Part shown: piece after piece, positions 41,651 to 51,232 of the stretch
Layout: each line of letters begins with the position of its first letter
Numbering within the stretch: position 1 is the first letter of the stretch
NCBI GenBank assembly: GCA_036924255.1
Contig: JAUPFN010000010.1
Span: 2,446,501-2,510,500 of the forward strand
Length of the DNA stretch: 64,000 bases
Source of the DNA: Apodemia mormo
Taxonomy: Eukaryota; Arthropoda; Insecta; Lepidoptera; Riodinidae
Direction of reading: 5' to 3'
Program-made: the position numbers and the translations under genes
Notes under the pieces: model-generated
Told to the model about the DNA's origin: nothing
Databases searched by the model: none
The model's input: the letters and a program-made list of their open reading frames with translations, nothing else

Positions 41651-43425
41651 AAAGTAAATTTAGTAGCACAAAATAAACGGAACTTTATTAAATAGCTGGC
41701 TATTTATTGTTTGATAGCATAGCAAAATAAAACTTGTCTTTTTAAATTCTTTTATTTAATAGAGATTTTTTCATATAATGAAAATATCAATCTCATTGTA
41801 ACTTCTTCTATGTTATCAATAACTTTGTCTTAGATCTAGATTGCTTACATGAATGTATACAGCAAGTATACAGCATCCTAGCTGCGCCAGATGTTGGCTC
41901 AGCTAAAAAATAAAACTTAAAATTGTCATCTTAGTACATTGCCGTGCACATATTATATAAATTAAGTTTAGAATATAGAGTCACTCCTTATGATGCGTTA
42001 TTTATTGTATACACTATTTTTATTACTATTATAACTCTAATATATAACTTTATATTCCAATATTTGTTAGTTATATATTCAATTATGATTTTTATAATTT
42101 ACATATTCTTCTATTGACTAAAAAAAAATATATAGCACCCTACCTTGTAACTTGTGTTTATTTTCTGATAGTATTTTCATATATTTTTGGCAGTGTGTTG
42201 TATAATTACACTGCCAATTACACACATATAATAAACAATGTTTTTTATAACTGCTAGATCCCATTGACGATTTCTTAAACATGAGTTACAATACACAGGA
42301 TAATCTCTTATAAATTAGCATGTTAGTTTCATGTAATAACAAGGCAATGACATTAATTATTTTAAATTAAAAAGAAGCCTTACATTGATGATACATAACT
42401 ATGATTACCAGTATGCGCTGCATCTAAAGATACATGAAGTCTTATATTTCTTAATGCATAAACAAATTTTTCCAACTTTATGTTTCAAACATATTCAACA
42501 TGTGTCTTCTACTTGCAAGGCCATATATTATTTTCACTGTTGTGTTCTAGCACAGAGGATAACGTAGGTGGTAAACATGTGACCACATTGATTTTAATAT
42601 TGATAAAATTGTGCTTCCGTTTGGCAATTTTAACATGTACTTTTTTATTTGTAGGACAAGCTGTCGATTTATGCACTCTCACATTGTCTGCCACATATCT
42701 CTGGAAACCAACTTAAGCATAGAAATTAATAGTAAGCAGCAAATGCTCCTCAGTGACGACGACAAGTTATAGGTGCTATATTGAGTTGAATTACTCTCTT
42801 CCATGGTAGCCTATTATCAAATTGGGCTATGGAATCCATTCGAATTCAAAAAAAACACGATTAGGTCCAATACTATAGTTTCATATCCACTGTTATTTAT
42901 ATTTCATCAGCGGAAAGGTCACACAATGGCGTTATTAATAAGCAGTTGATAAAAATATAATACAATAACCGAACATTGATGTGAGTTTAATTGCATGTTA
43001 TATTCTTTATTTAAGTAAATATAAGAAACAAAATGAAGGATAACAGCTGTTAGCACCCACATTGACAATCTGTTGACAGATTATTAAAAAGTTATTTCGG
43101 AAACTCATTAATTCACTGTTAACCACAGATTAATGGCTTGTTATTTTTAAATTGCGTTTCAGAAACCGGCCGTTAGACAGGGAAAAAGAAAAGAATATAG
43201 TGATTAGGTAGAGCTTTGGTTAGCTCGTAGCTACTGTAAAGCCTACTGCTTTGCTACGACTTTTGAGGTAACAGGATGCTTGCATTTTTTTATGAATGAA
43301 AAATTTTATTTTGCACACTGTTCTACCACCTAGTAGAGTTCTGCATTGGCTTGCTAGGGATTACGTTCCATCGGGTTTAAATGTTTAATTAGGTGATTAA
43401 AATATATAAACATGTGAGAAACGTG
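41650..43425. other. Featureless AT-rich stretch
   Basis: No repeat from this window is recognised except a short family A-like piece at 43322-43365 ('ctaccacctagtagagttct'). Overlapping 61-78 codon frames on both strands at 42480-42716 show no motif I recognise. This is the longest stretch here that could be unique host intergenic DNA. Confidence 0.4.
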
Positions 43426-43429
43426 TACT

Positions 43430-43650
43430 CTAAACTCTTCCTATCTTATATAATTTCTACAAAGTAATACTAACTACAAAATAATGAGAACTCGTCGGTA
43501 TTCTCGTGAACGTTAACTAAAGAGGATATTTTATCTCCTCGAGTCAGTCACGTCTCTCGCGGTTCCAATATCCGACGTAACGCCAATACGTGAGCCGTAC
43601 GATGACTCCGTTTAATAATGAAGCATAGTTGGGTTAAAATTTATCAAATA
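43430..43650 (+). repeat. Dispersed repeat G, copy 2
   Basis: Partner of 35640-35870, same order of blocks with about 15-20% divergence by eye. Confidence 0.7.
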
Positions 43651-43659
43651 TATTTTATG

Positions 43660-44310
43660 TAGGAAATTTTGACCGGCTATTCACTTTAATTTTAAAAGAA
43701 TAAGGATTACGGAGATGGCTTTAGAAAATTTGCCATTTTGCTTATTTTCACAGATTTCTCGTTAAATAGTATTTCCCTAATTCAATTTTTAGTATTTTTA
43801 TATGTAAGTTCGGTTAAAACATCGTTACTTATACACGGATTTGCAAAATTCGTTTAAGAGAGCATATATTCCGTTTGGCCCCAATTGAATTTGATGAAGG
43901 GCATGATCATAAAAGAAGGCTAAACATTAGAGTGGGTACATTTTTTTTTATTTTCCTAGTATAGGGGTAGAATTTGTACCTTTTAAAAACAGAAAATTTT
44001 TTTAGTAAAAGAAAAAATCAACTCAATATTTTGAGTAGACGACTCGTTTTTTAAATAATCAAAATTTTTAAATAATTAAAAAAACTTTTGGTCATTTTTT
44101 AATTTTTTTATTTTAACTGTATTAAATCTGTGTATTAAAATGAAAGTATAGTTGTAGGATTTTAAGCAAATAAAGAACCTTTGCAATAAATATACTGAGT
44201 TTTATTGATTTTTACAAACGCAACATGTACAAAGCAAAGAGACCACAGCCTGTGACAGAGGTCAGAGAACAACAGCGCCACCGGACAATCTGATGAACTA
44301 AATTAACAAC
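43660..44310. other. No gene recognised
   Basis: AT-rich, with T- and A-runs. AATAAATA near 44185 is followed by GC-richer sequence, but no transcript structure can be argued. Confidence 0.4.
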
Positions 44311-44318
44311 TTATATAG

Positions 44319-44461
44319 ATGTCGCAGTGAAATTGTCAATAGCCGTTAGATTATAATCTACCTAGGGACTTTATAATTTGGTTAGGTTAGGTTAGCAGCT
44401 AAATTATAATATCACTTAGGTAAATTATAATCTAACGGTACTGACAATTTCACTGCGACAT
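44319..44461. mobile_element. Foldback MITE, 143 bp
   Basis: Starts atgtcgcagtgaaattgtca and ends with its exact complement. The homology continues as 'gttagattataatctacct' versus 'ggtaaattataatctaacg', so most of the element can fold. The centre carries a 'ggttaggttaggtta' tract. No clear target duplication was found. Confidence 0.82.
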
Positions 44462-44683
44462 AGATACGTCCAATTTACATCAACCACCCCAGAACGCAAT
44501 GTCATCATTGATACACAATACTCATGCACATCTATATTGTACCTGTTCGCGCCGATGGATCGAAAGATGTGCAAAAACCGGTTGAAACGTCATACGGACG
44601 ACACGGCGGGGCGGCGCGGCGATATAGTCGAAAAGGGCGAAACAATTCGCACACAGAACCTTTAGTTAAGGTGTCAGAAACAT

Positions 44684-44993
44684 TTTTTTTTATATCATAA
44701 GATAGTAAACAAGCAGATGGGTCCCCTGATGGAAAGAGTCAACCATCGCATATACACATCAAAGGTGTTAATGGTGCGTTGCTATCTTGCGGAGAGGTCT
44801 AATGTCACATGCATAAGTTTAACGGCTACCTCACCCTCCAAACCGGAACACGACAGCGACAAGCACTGACGCTATTGCGACAGGAATAGGTAAGGCGGTG
44901 GTACAAGACCCGGGCGAGACAATGCAGAACTCTACCACCTAGTGGCCACGATAATAGTGTCTCGTATAGCCAATCGGTCGCCTTCGTATTTCT
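44684..44993 (-). repeat. Repeat family A, nearly complete
   Basis: From the T-run and 'tatcataagatagtaaacaa' to 'tatagccaatcggtcgcctt', where it is cut by unrelated sequence. Confidence 0.88.
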
Positions 44994-45004
44994 AATTATT
45001 TTTG

Positions 45005-45115
45005 GGTTATAGTATATGGTCGCAGGTTCAAATCTCGCGTGTCGATATTTTTCTTTGTTGTTTTTATGGTTTTTCCAGTTTCCCAAGCACGTGGTGAGTG
45101 CTATAATACAAAAAC
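45005..45115 (+). repeat. SINE type E, second copy
   Basis: 'tcgcaggttcaaatctcgcg', 'tgtcgatatttttctttgtt' and 'gtgagtgctataatacaaaa' match 20940-21070. The A-box half is missing. Confidence 0.7.
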
Positions 45116-45251
45116 CATTTACTGCAGTTCCTTGATAAGTTAAAAAATAAGGCTGATGATATAGATTTTAAAATAAAAATTAGTTGAAGCCCTAAAGAAA
45201 CTATGCGCTTTACAGCGTTTTAGTAATAGTAATTTGTAAATATTGTGGCTT

Positions 45252-45400
45252 TTTTAAATTAAAAGATAGCAAACAAGCAGATGGCTGTCCTAATGTTAAG
45301 AGACAACCATCGCCTATAGACACGAAATCTGTTATTGGATTATTGCTATATACGTGTGACGGGATGCCACGTGTACAAGTTTACAGACTACCTTACTCAT
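45252..45400 (-). repeat. Repeat family A, 3' half
   Basis: 'aaagatagcaaacaagcaga', 'catcgcctatagacac' and 'caagtttacagactacctta' match. It directly abuts the LINE ORF1 remnant. Confidence 0.75.
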
Positions 45401-45538
45401 CGACCACTCAGCCCATAGACGCCTAATGTTCGATTTTCCGTATTGAATGCATTCTGGCAACTAGCTGAGCTGAGCTGCAACATCGTGATTGGCTTACTCA
45501 AGACCACAGTGAAAGATAGTGATGTACAGAGAATCTGA

Positions 45539-46819
45539 TTGGTCGACACTGATTGGGTATTAGTGTATGGACATTTACATCGGAACTATAAGTCAGATGT
45601 GTTGACAGAAGCTACTTCGGATTATGTTGCTAGAAGTCTACCGGATTTGTCAGCAGTAAGCGACAACACAAATAAGGAATTGCGTGAAGAAATAAATACT
45701 CTGAAGTGTCAGTTACAAAGTGCACATAATGAAATTGAAAACTTAATTTTAGAAATTAATTCTCTGCGCAAGGTGAATGAGGAACAGGCAAAAAACATTG
45801 AAATTTTAAATAAAATAACAAAAAATTCACCTAGGAAAAGTTATAAATGTTCTACACCAAAGAACAAGCGTGGAAAATCAAGTAAACAAAAGAATGCAAG
45901 TATGTCTTTGCTAAATTTAACTTCTGAAGACACCACAAAGAACATACCAAAATCAAACACAAATCTTTCAAAAATTGAACAGTCTGATAACAAGAAAGAA
46001 GTAAAAGTAAGGAAATTTAACAATTCCAGTCCGAAAAAAGATGTGTGTAGTTCATTAAAAGTGTGTTCTGAAAAATGTAATCAATATCCCTTAAATACAC
46101 AAAAAAACAAGATATTAATATTAGGAGATCAAAGACTTCGGGGTTTGGCAACAAAATTATTGAAATATAAACCAAACACATTTTCAGTTCTCTCAACCAT
46201 AAAACCTAATGCAAAGTCATCAGATATATTGCATAATTTTAATGACCTGTCAAATCTATGTAACAAAGATTTTGCTATTCTAGGTATTGGTACTAATGAC
46301 AAGGAACCTTACTCTGTCTTTACGCATTTGTGTAATATTTTAGATAGACTAAAGATGTGTAAACAAGTGTTCTTAGTGAAAGTTAAATCAAATAGATATT
46401 TGAATGTCGGACTACTTAATTATAAACTAAATCTAATTGCTAAGCAATATAGTAACTGTACATTTATCGATTTAGATAATTATTTACCAAAATATAATAA
46501 TTATGCACATAATACCTATATAAATTGTTTGTATACTAAACTAACTATAGAAATGGATTATCAGGAATACAAAAATAAATTTTTGCCATTTTCTGAACAA
46601 AAACATAGTAAAGTAAGTAGTGAGAATAAAATTAAGCAGTTAGATAAAACAAAAATTACATTTAATGAATATATGGAAAACTTAGAAAAATTAGTGTGTA
46701 AAAGAAGGATTAGTGATCAATCTACCGCTAAGATAAACAAAGGTACAATACCATATTACTTTAATTTAAAATTGAGAAGTAAAAAAGAGATAAATAACTC
46801 AAATCTTTTAAGTATCTGA
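45539..46819 (+). CDS. LINE ORF1-like protein: coiled coil plus SGNH-like domain
   Basis: An uninterrupted frame of 426 codons following a stop at 45536. The first codon is TTG and the first in-frame ATG is at 45902 (codon 122), so the true N-terminus is missing, probably lost by 5' truncation. Residues 43-95 form a heptad-like, Leu/Ile/Glu/Lys-rich coiled coil. Residues 96-190 are a basic, Ser/Asn-rich linker. Residues 191-325 resemble an SGNH-hydrolase-like domain: ILILGDQRLRG (192-202) at the position of block I and LGIGTND (248-254) at block III. The catalytic Ser of GDS is Gln here (GDQ), so esterase activity is doubtful. Esterase-like domains occur in ORF1 of several non-LTR retrotransposons (CR1 and jockey-like), where they are thought to bind RNA or lipid. 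The ORF2 endonuclease start follows at about 46925. I infer it is the ORF1 of the LINE whose RT lies at 51233-52705. Confidence 0.65.
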   Translation: MVDTDWVLVYGHLHRNYKSDVLTEATSDYVARSLPDLSAVSDNTNKELREEINTLKCQLQSAHNEIENLILEINSLRKVNEEQAKNIEILNKITKNSPRKSYKCSTPKNKRGKSSKQKNASMSLLNLTSEDTTKNIPKSNTNLSKIEQSDNKKEVKVRKFNNSSPKKDVCSSLKVCSEKCNQYPLNTQKNKILILGDQRLRGLATKLLKYKPNTFSVLSTIKPNAKSSDILHNFNDLSNLCNKDFAILGIGTNDKEPYSVFTHLCNILDRLKMCKQVFLVKVKSNRYLNVGLLNYKLNLIAKQYSNCTFIDLDNYLPKYNNYAHNTYINCLYTKLTIEMDYQEYKNKFLPFSEQKHSKVSSENKIKQLDKTKITFNEYMENLEKLVCKRRISDQSTAKINKGTIPYYFNLKLRSKKEINNSNLLSI

Positions 46820-46924
46820 TAGTATAATCAAAAAGGGTACAATCCCATATTACTTTAGGATTAAATCAGGTAATAACTTAGAAAATACACATACTAAAAA
46901 TCAGTTTTTTCTTAAATGATTGCC

Positions 46925-46976
46925 AGTTTAAATTATTACATCAAAATATAGCAGGTGCACTGTTATTAGGGATCTA
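46925..46976 (+). pseudogene. Start of LINE ORF2 endonuclease
   Basis: One frame reads CQFKLLHQNIAG, matching the opening strand of apurinic-like endonuclease domains of LINEs (Leu-x-x-x-His-x-Asn-Ile-x-Gly, whose Asn is a metal-site residue). Similarity stops immediately after, where repeat-derived DNA begins. About 105 bp after ORF1 is a normal position for ORF2. Confidence 0.6.
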
Positions 46977-46989
46977 TGGGTTGTGCGGT

Positions 46990-47055
46990 CGGTGACCTTA
47001 CTCTTCAAACGGAACACGAGTGACAAACATTGGCGTTATTGCGGCAACAATACAG
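46990..47055 (-). repeat. Repeat family A fragment
   Basis: 'cttactcttcaaacggaaca' and 'cattggcgttattgcggcaa' match the middle of family A. Confidence 0.6.
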
Positions 47056-47229
47056 AAATAGGAAAATTCGTTGTATCAATCAAACCAAATATCTTTTTGT
47101 TTTCAAAGATTTTTTAAAATACAGTATTATTAAAAGTGAATAATGTGATTATTATTTATTAGTAAAATATTTGTCAGCATTTAAATTATTAATATTATAA
47201 ATTATAATCATTAATGTAAGTATTGCTGT

Positions 47230-47488
47230 GTTTTTTTGTATAGTATAAGATAGCAAATAAGCAGATGGGTCTCCTTATGGAAAAAGTCAACTATCGCCTA
47301 TAGACACCAAAGGTGTTAATGGTGCGTTGCTATCTTGTGGCGAAGTCTTATGCCACGTGCATAAGTTTACCGTCTACCTTACCCTCCAAACCGGAACACG
47401 ACAGTGACAAGCACTGACGCTATCGCGGCAGGAATAGGTAAGCCGGTGGTACCAGACCCGGGCGAGACAATGCAGAATTCTACCATTT
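47230..47488 (-). repeat. Repeat family A, 3' two thirds
   Basis: 'agtataagatagcaaataag' through 'cgggcgagacaatgcagaat'. High similarity to the reference; truncated before the 5' end. Confidence 0.88.
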
Positions 47489-47489
47489 G

Positions 47490-48005
47490 TTTTTTTATTA
47501 TAATAGTTTTGTAGTAGTTATTAATAGTTGTACCTATATATCAGATTATTAAATTAGCCAGTCGATTCTGTAATAAAAACTTTGATTTTAATATAGATAA
47601 TAAGTTAAATTTTTAATAGTTGTGATTATTACAATAATTAATAAATATATTATTCTATTTGTTATTTGATTTTCCTGAGATCTGTACTGAAAAAATCAGT
47701 GTGGCGAATTTACAATAACTCGAAAAGATATGTGGCGAGCTTATAATAAGTACAAATTAGGGTTGTGGCGAATTTAAACATATTTTTATGTCTTTTTTGT
47801 GTGGCAAATTTACTATTGTGGCGAGTTCCAATCCAAAAACAACAATCCAAATAATTAATAAAAGCGTAAAATATATAATACAGTATCTAATGTCTACGTG
47901 GTGTCTGTTATTATTACTGCGGTTTGCTATTATTATTATTTCTTTTTTCCTTTTAATTGCTCGGTCTTTTCCGGTAAAGACATTGTCTGCACGGGCCAAA
48001 AGCCA
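47490..48005. other. Unclassified, with 'gtggcgaattta' repeats
   Basis: 'gtggcgaattta' or a close variant occurs four to five times between 47700 and 47830 at irregular spacing. It may be the 3' UTR of the minus-strand R4-like element. Confidence 0.4.
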
Positions 48006-48009
48006 AGTG

Positions 48010-48889
48010 TAGATCAAGTGTTGTATTTTCTACTAATTTAATTCGGAATCTAAAAACTTTCTTACTATTCTACATGCATTTAAAATGACAACTTTTTGTA
48101 GATTGATGAATGTATATTGAGGTAAATATAATGTTTCAAGTGCTTGATGTAACTGCTTTGGAATGACATCGGTACTTGAGAGAACTATAGCTCCTATAGG
48201 CCCACATTCTTGAAATTTCTATTTTTTAAGCTTAATCTAAATATGTTGTAAGCTTTTCTGATATTGTGTTTTGCAAATTATGGGTATTTGATACAGCTAC
48301 ATCAATAATATACGCTGTTTTGTCGTGTTTGTTAATTAAAGTGATATCTGGTCTATTGTAATGTATAGTTTTGTCCGTAAGAATGGCTCGATCAAAGTAT
48401 AATAAATGTGTAGTATTTTCAATTACAATTTGCGATTTGTATTTATAATAGGGAACTAATGGTTGAGTGTGATCAATAAGCTTGTGTTTGTAAACGAGAA
48501 GTTGGTGAATAATGTGAGCAAATTGATCGTGTCTGAATTTATAATCGGTATTAACAATTGACTTGCATGATCCTGTTATGTGTTTGATGGTTTCCGAAGC
48601 ACTGCAACATCGACGCCATAAGTTTGCCTGTAAATATAGTTGCGGGCTTCAATAACTTGGTCCTGAACTGCAATTATAAAGCCTTCTATTTCAGGAAAAA
48701 GATCACCTCGCTTAAGCTATTCATTTGATACATTTTTGTCTACATTCTGTTGCTTTAAATCGTAGTTGTACCTTCCATGCAAAGTCTTTTTTGACCGTTC
48801 ATGAATTCTAGTTTTATTGTTTTTTATATCTTCATTAGCTTGAGGAGATCGATCATGTAAGTTAAGCAGTATTAATCAGATCGAGCGAA
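48010..48889 (-). pseudogene. R4/Dong-like LINE, C-terminal part
   Basis: Minus-strand frames read, in order, LNLHDRSPQANEDI, RIHERSKKTLHGRY, LKRGDLFPEIEGFIIAVQDQ, a YRQTYG block, RPDITLINKHDKTAYIIDVA and, near the end, VIPKQLHQAL and VILNACRIVRKFL. This is the well-conserved C-terminal half of an R4/Dong-like non-LTR retrotransposon protein, including the region with a restriction-like endonuclease core (the PDI...IDVA pattern). Frames change several times and stops are present, so it is dead. It continues upstream at 50402-50950 once the 1.5-kb insert is removed. The clade name is my best recollection of the family. Confidence 0.65.
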
Positions 48890-49439
48890 GCGAGCCCTAC
48901 ACTGGGCCACTTTCTATGCACTTTTGTGGTACATTTTACTGAAAAAATATCGCATTTTTAGGTTTGAGCTTCGACGTGGTAGTTTATATTCATGTCTAGA
49001 TTTGTTATCTACCATAAAAATACTATTTTATAAAAATAAAAAATAGAAGGTACAAATTGTATTAGAATCTTATTACTACTAACACCATCTCTTATTAAAT
49101 TAACGAGTTAATTTTTTTTATTTATTTATTTATTACACAGTACATGAAAAAATCATTGTGGAGCTCTAACCTCTATACTAGGATAACCCGTGTTATAGAG
49201 GTTAGATCCTTCCCTAAGGTTCAACAGTTTCAATAACTAATTTCTAAGTACATTAGTAATCTCACATACACTTATTCCACATGCAGTTACTTAAATACAA
49301 AAAATTGATAGATGATAAATATATTCACGGGATATTCATGGACAAATACATTTTCTATTAGAATTTTTGAACTTATTAAGAGACTACCTATTTCATGAAT
49401 TGTTTCTTCATATTTGACTGGCGGCGCGCGGTTATCGTG

Positions 49440-49712
49440 CCTTCGTATAAAGGCGAGGTTCAAGTATAAACTGCAATAGCTATAGGGCTATCAGTTTGAT
49501 CAGTTTGGCATCGAAGGTGTATGATAAAATCATTGAAAGGAGAATGCAAGGGAAGTTCGAAGTAATATTGTGGGAGGCACAAGGAGAATTTAGGTTTAGA
49601 GCAGGGATGTTTGCTGGGAACAGAGTAAATAGAGCATTAGAGAGTTTCACATTATGCTTACTGAGAAACACTACAGATGTATTAATTGATTTATATTGTA
49701 TTGAGATCAATT
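49440..49712 (+). pseudogene. Reverse-transcriptase fingers fragment
   Basis: Frames read VIVPSYKGE, then YRAISLISLASKVYDKIIERRM and EAQGEFRFRAG. The order Val-Pro-x-Tyr-Lys-Gly, Tyr-Arg-x-Ile-Ser-Leu-x-Ser, Lys-x-x-x-Lys-Ile-x-x-x-Arg and Glx-x-Gly-Phe-Arg is the N-terminal fingers part of a LINE RT. One frameshift occurs near 49480. No palm motif follows. It differs from the R4-like protein around it, so it is a third LINE type in this nest. Confidence 0.6.
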
Positions 49713-49761
49713 CCCAATCTTAGCCCGAGCTCGAGGGTAAAAAGCTAAAAAAAAGTATATT

Positions 49762-49980
49762 TACGCCCGTATCTCCGAAGAGGTAGGCAGAAGTACAACG
49801 TGTGCATTCACGGTTAGCTAAAGATACTTAAGTTCCACAATGTGATAAGTGGCCAGCCTATCGCCAGTAGGGCACTTTTTCAATCCCGGACAAAGTTGTT
49901 TTATCAGAAAACTGAAAAAACACATCTTTTCATTTGCCTGACTCTGGAATCGAACTCCGAGGGTTTCTCTGAGAGATAAA
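49762..49980 (-). mobile_element. SINE type B inside the 1.5-kb insert
   Basis: Complement of the family: 'ggtaggcagaagtacaacgt', 'gcctatcgcc', 'tcagaaaactgaaaaaacac' and the B-box complement 'tggaatcgaactccgagg'. Confidence 0.8.
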
Positions 49981-50401
49981 TTCTAAAAATGTATTCGCTG
50001 AGTGTCTACCGTCAATTCTTCGCACCTGCGTAGTCCAAAAATTTTAAAGGTTTATTTAAATAAAACATTTTTTGATTTTGATTTCGTAAATCGACGTAAA
50101 ACCAGGAACTTCCTGATTTTAGAAAAAAAAAACAATTATTTCAGCAAACTGTCAAAAATGTGTTTTTTATAAGATCAACCTTCATTTTTAATACATATTT
50201 TTCCATGAAAATACCAACAAACAAAAACCAAATATTCCTAGTCCAAAGCCTGACGACGCGGGCCTTTGATGCAAATGTAATGTTTAGGTGAAAATACGCT
50301 TAGTTTTTTAGGTTAGATAATTATAAATAAAGTCCATACATTAAAAGATGTAATTCTCATAAAAATACTTTTATAACAATATTACTAAATAGTATAACTT
50401 T

Positions 50402-50950
50402 GCGAGCCCTTACAAAGCTCTGCTTTTTGCTAGTTTTAAATAATTTAGAACTAGGTGTAACTTCGATGTGTCTGATTTAGTGTGGAAATATTGTCTTAGT
50501 ATAGATATTTGCTTATTGTGCAAGTTAATAACGTCAATCAAACCCCTACCACCTTCACATCGCGGTAATGTTTGTCTTTGTATACAAGATCGGGGGTGAT
50601 GCTTCCTACTCTTAGCCATTGTGGTGTTAATCATTCTTTGTATCGCCTTTAGTTGAGTTTTGGTCCAGTTCAAAATACCAAAAGAATATGTCAAGATAGG
50701 GATAGCATACGTGTTAATAGCTTTAATTGTATTTTTGAAATTGAGTTGAGTTTTTAATATTGAGATAAGTCACAGACTTTGAATTGATTGATGAGTTCCT
50801 GTTTTATTTCTTTAAAGTGTATTTCCTTAGATTGGTCGTATCCTAATTATTTGTAGACTTCATTTACATCTAAAGGTTCTATAGTTTCTCCTGTATGTAG
50901 ACGATAATTATGTAAATATGTTTGGCCAAATTTTATTGAATTAATTCTGC
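50402..50950 (-). pseudogene. R4/Dong-like LINE, RT thumb region
   Basis: The minus strand reads FGQTYLHNYRLHTGETI, then VNEVYK-LGYDQSKEIHFKE, then (open frame 50694-50410) YSFGILNWTKTQLKAIQRM, KSRKHHPRSCIQRQTLPR, CEGGRGLIDVINLHNKQISI. Tyr-Ser-Phe-Gly-Ile-x-x-Trp, His-His-Pro-x-Ser and Leu-Pro-Arg...Gly-Gly-Arg-Gly-Leu-Ile-Asp are hallmarks of the region after the RT palm in R4/Dong and related elements. The catalytic palm (x-x-Asp-Asp) itself is not present, so the copy is 5'-truncated near 50950. Stops occur upstream of 50694. Confidence 0.7.
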
Positions 50951-51062
50951 ATTATTATTATTATATATTTTTATAAATAATTGTGATTGTGAATAAAATA
51001 AAAGTTGTGATTATTTTGTGTAAATTGTTTTTTTTATTTTATTTTTATCAATAAGACCGATT

Positions 51063-51232
51063 TGACCGCCCCGTTGGTCGAGTATATAGTGGTTGGACGG
51101 GGAAAAACATTTGTGTGATGAGCAAAAATATTTGTGTTTCCGGGTTTGGGTATTTATTATGCATGTAAAAGTATTTATATATGTATTTCTATGTATTAGT
51201 ATCGTTGACTAACACCTATAACACAAGCAAAG
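51063..51232 (+). repeat. SINE type C with internal deletion
   Basis: The head 'gaccgccccgttggtcgagt' is followed, after loss of the B-box part, by 'catttgtgtgatgagcaaaa', 'tatttctatgtattagtatc' and 'ataacacaagcaaa'. It immediately precedes the LINE RT remnant. Confidence 0.78.

Larger units (their letters stand above)
48899..50401. mobile_element. 1.5-kb insertion with 9-bp duplication
   Basis: The 9 bases gcgagccct occur at 48890-48898 and at 50402-50410. Removing the segment with one copy brings the two halves of the R4-like protein back together. The inside is composite: unclassified AT-rich DNA, an RT fragment (49440-49712), a SINE B (49762-49980) and more AT-rich DNA. No terminal inverted repeats. 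A 9-bp duplication fits a retroposed or 9-bp-duplicating DNA element, and the identity is open. Confidence 0.65.

Noticed and set aside
42480..42716. Overlapping 78-codon plus and 61-codon minus frames
   Set aside because: Neither shows a recognisable motif. I could not support a gene, though the region is kept as possible unique DNA.
44826..45086. 86-codon minus-strand open frame
   Set aside because: It lies across a family A repeat and a SINE E junction.
47757..48017. 86-codon minus-strand and 74-codon plus-strand frames
   Set aside because: The region abuts the 3' end of the R4-like element and is probably its UTR.
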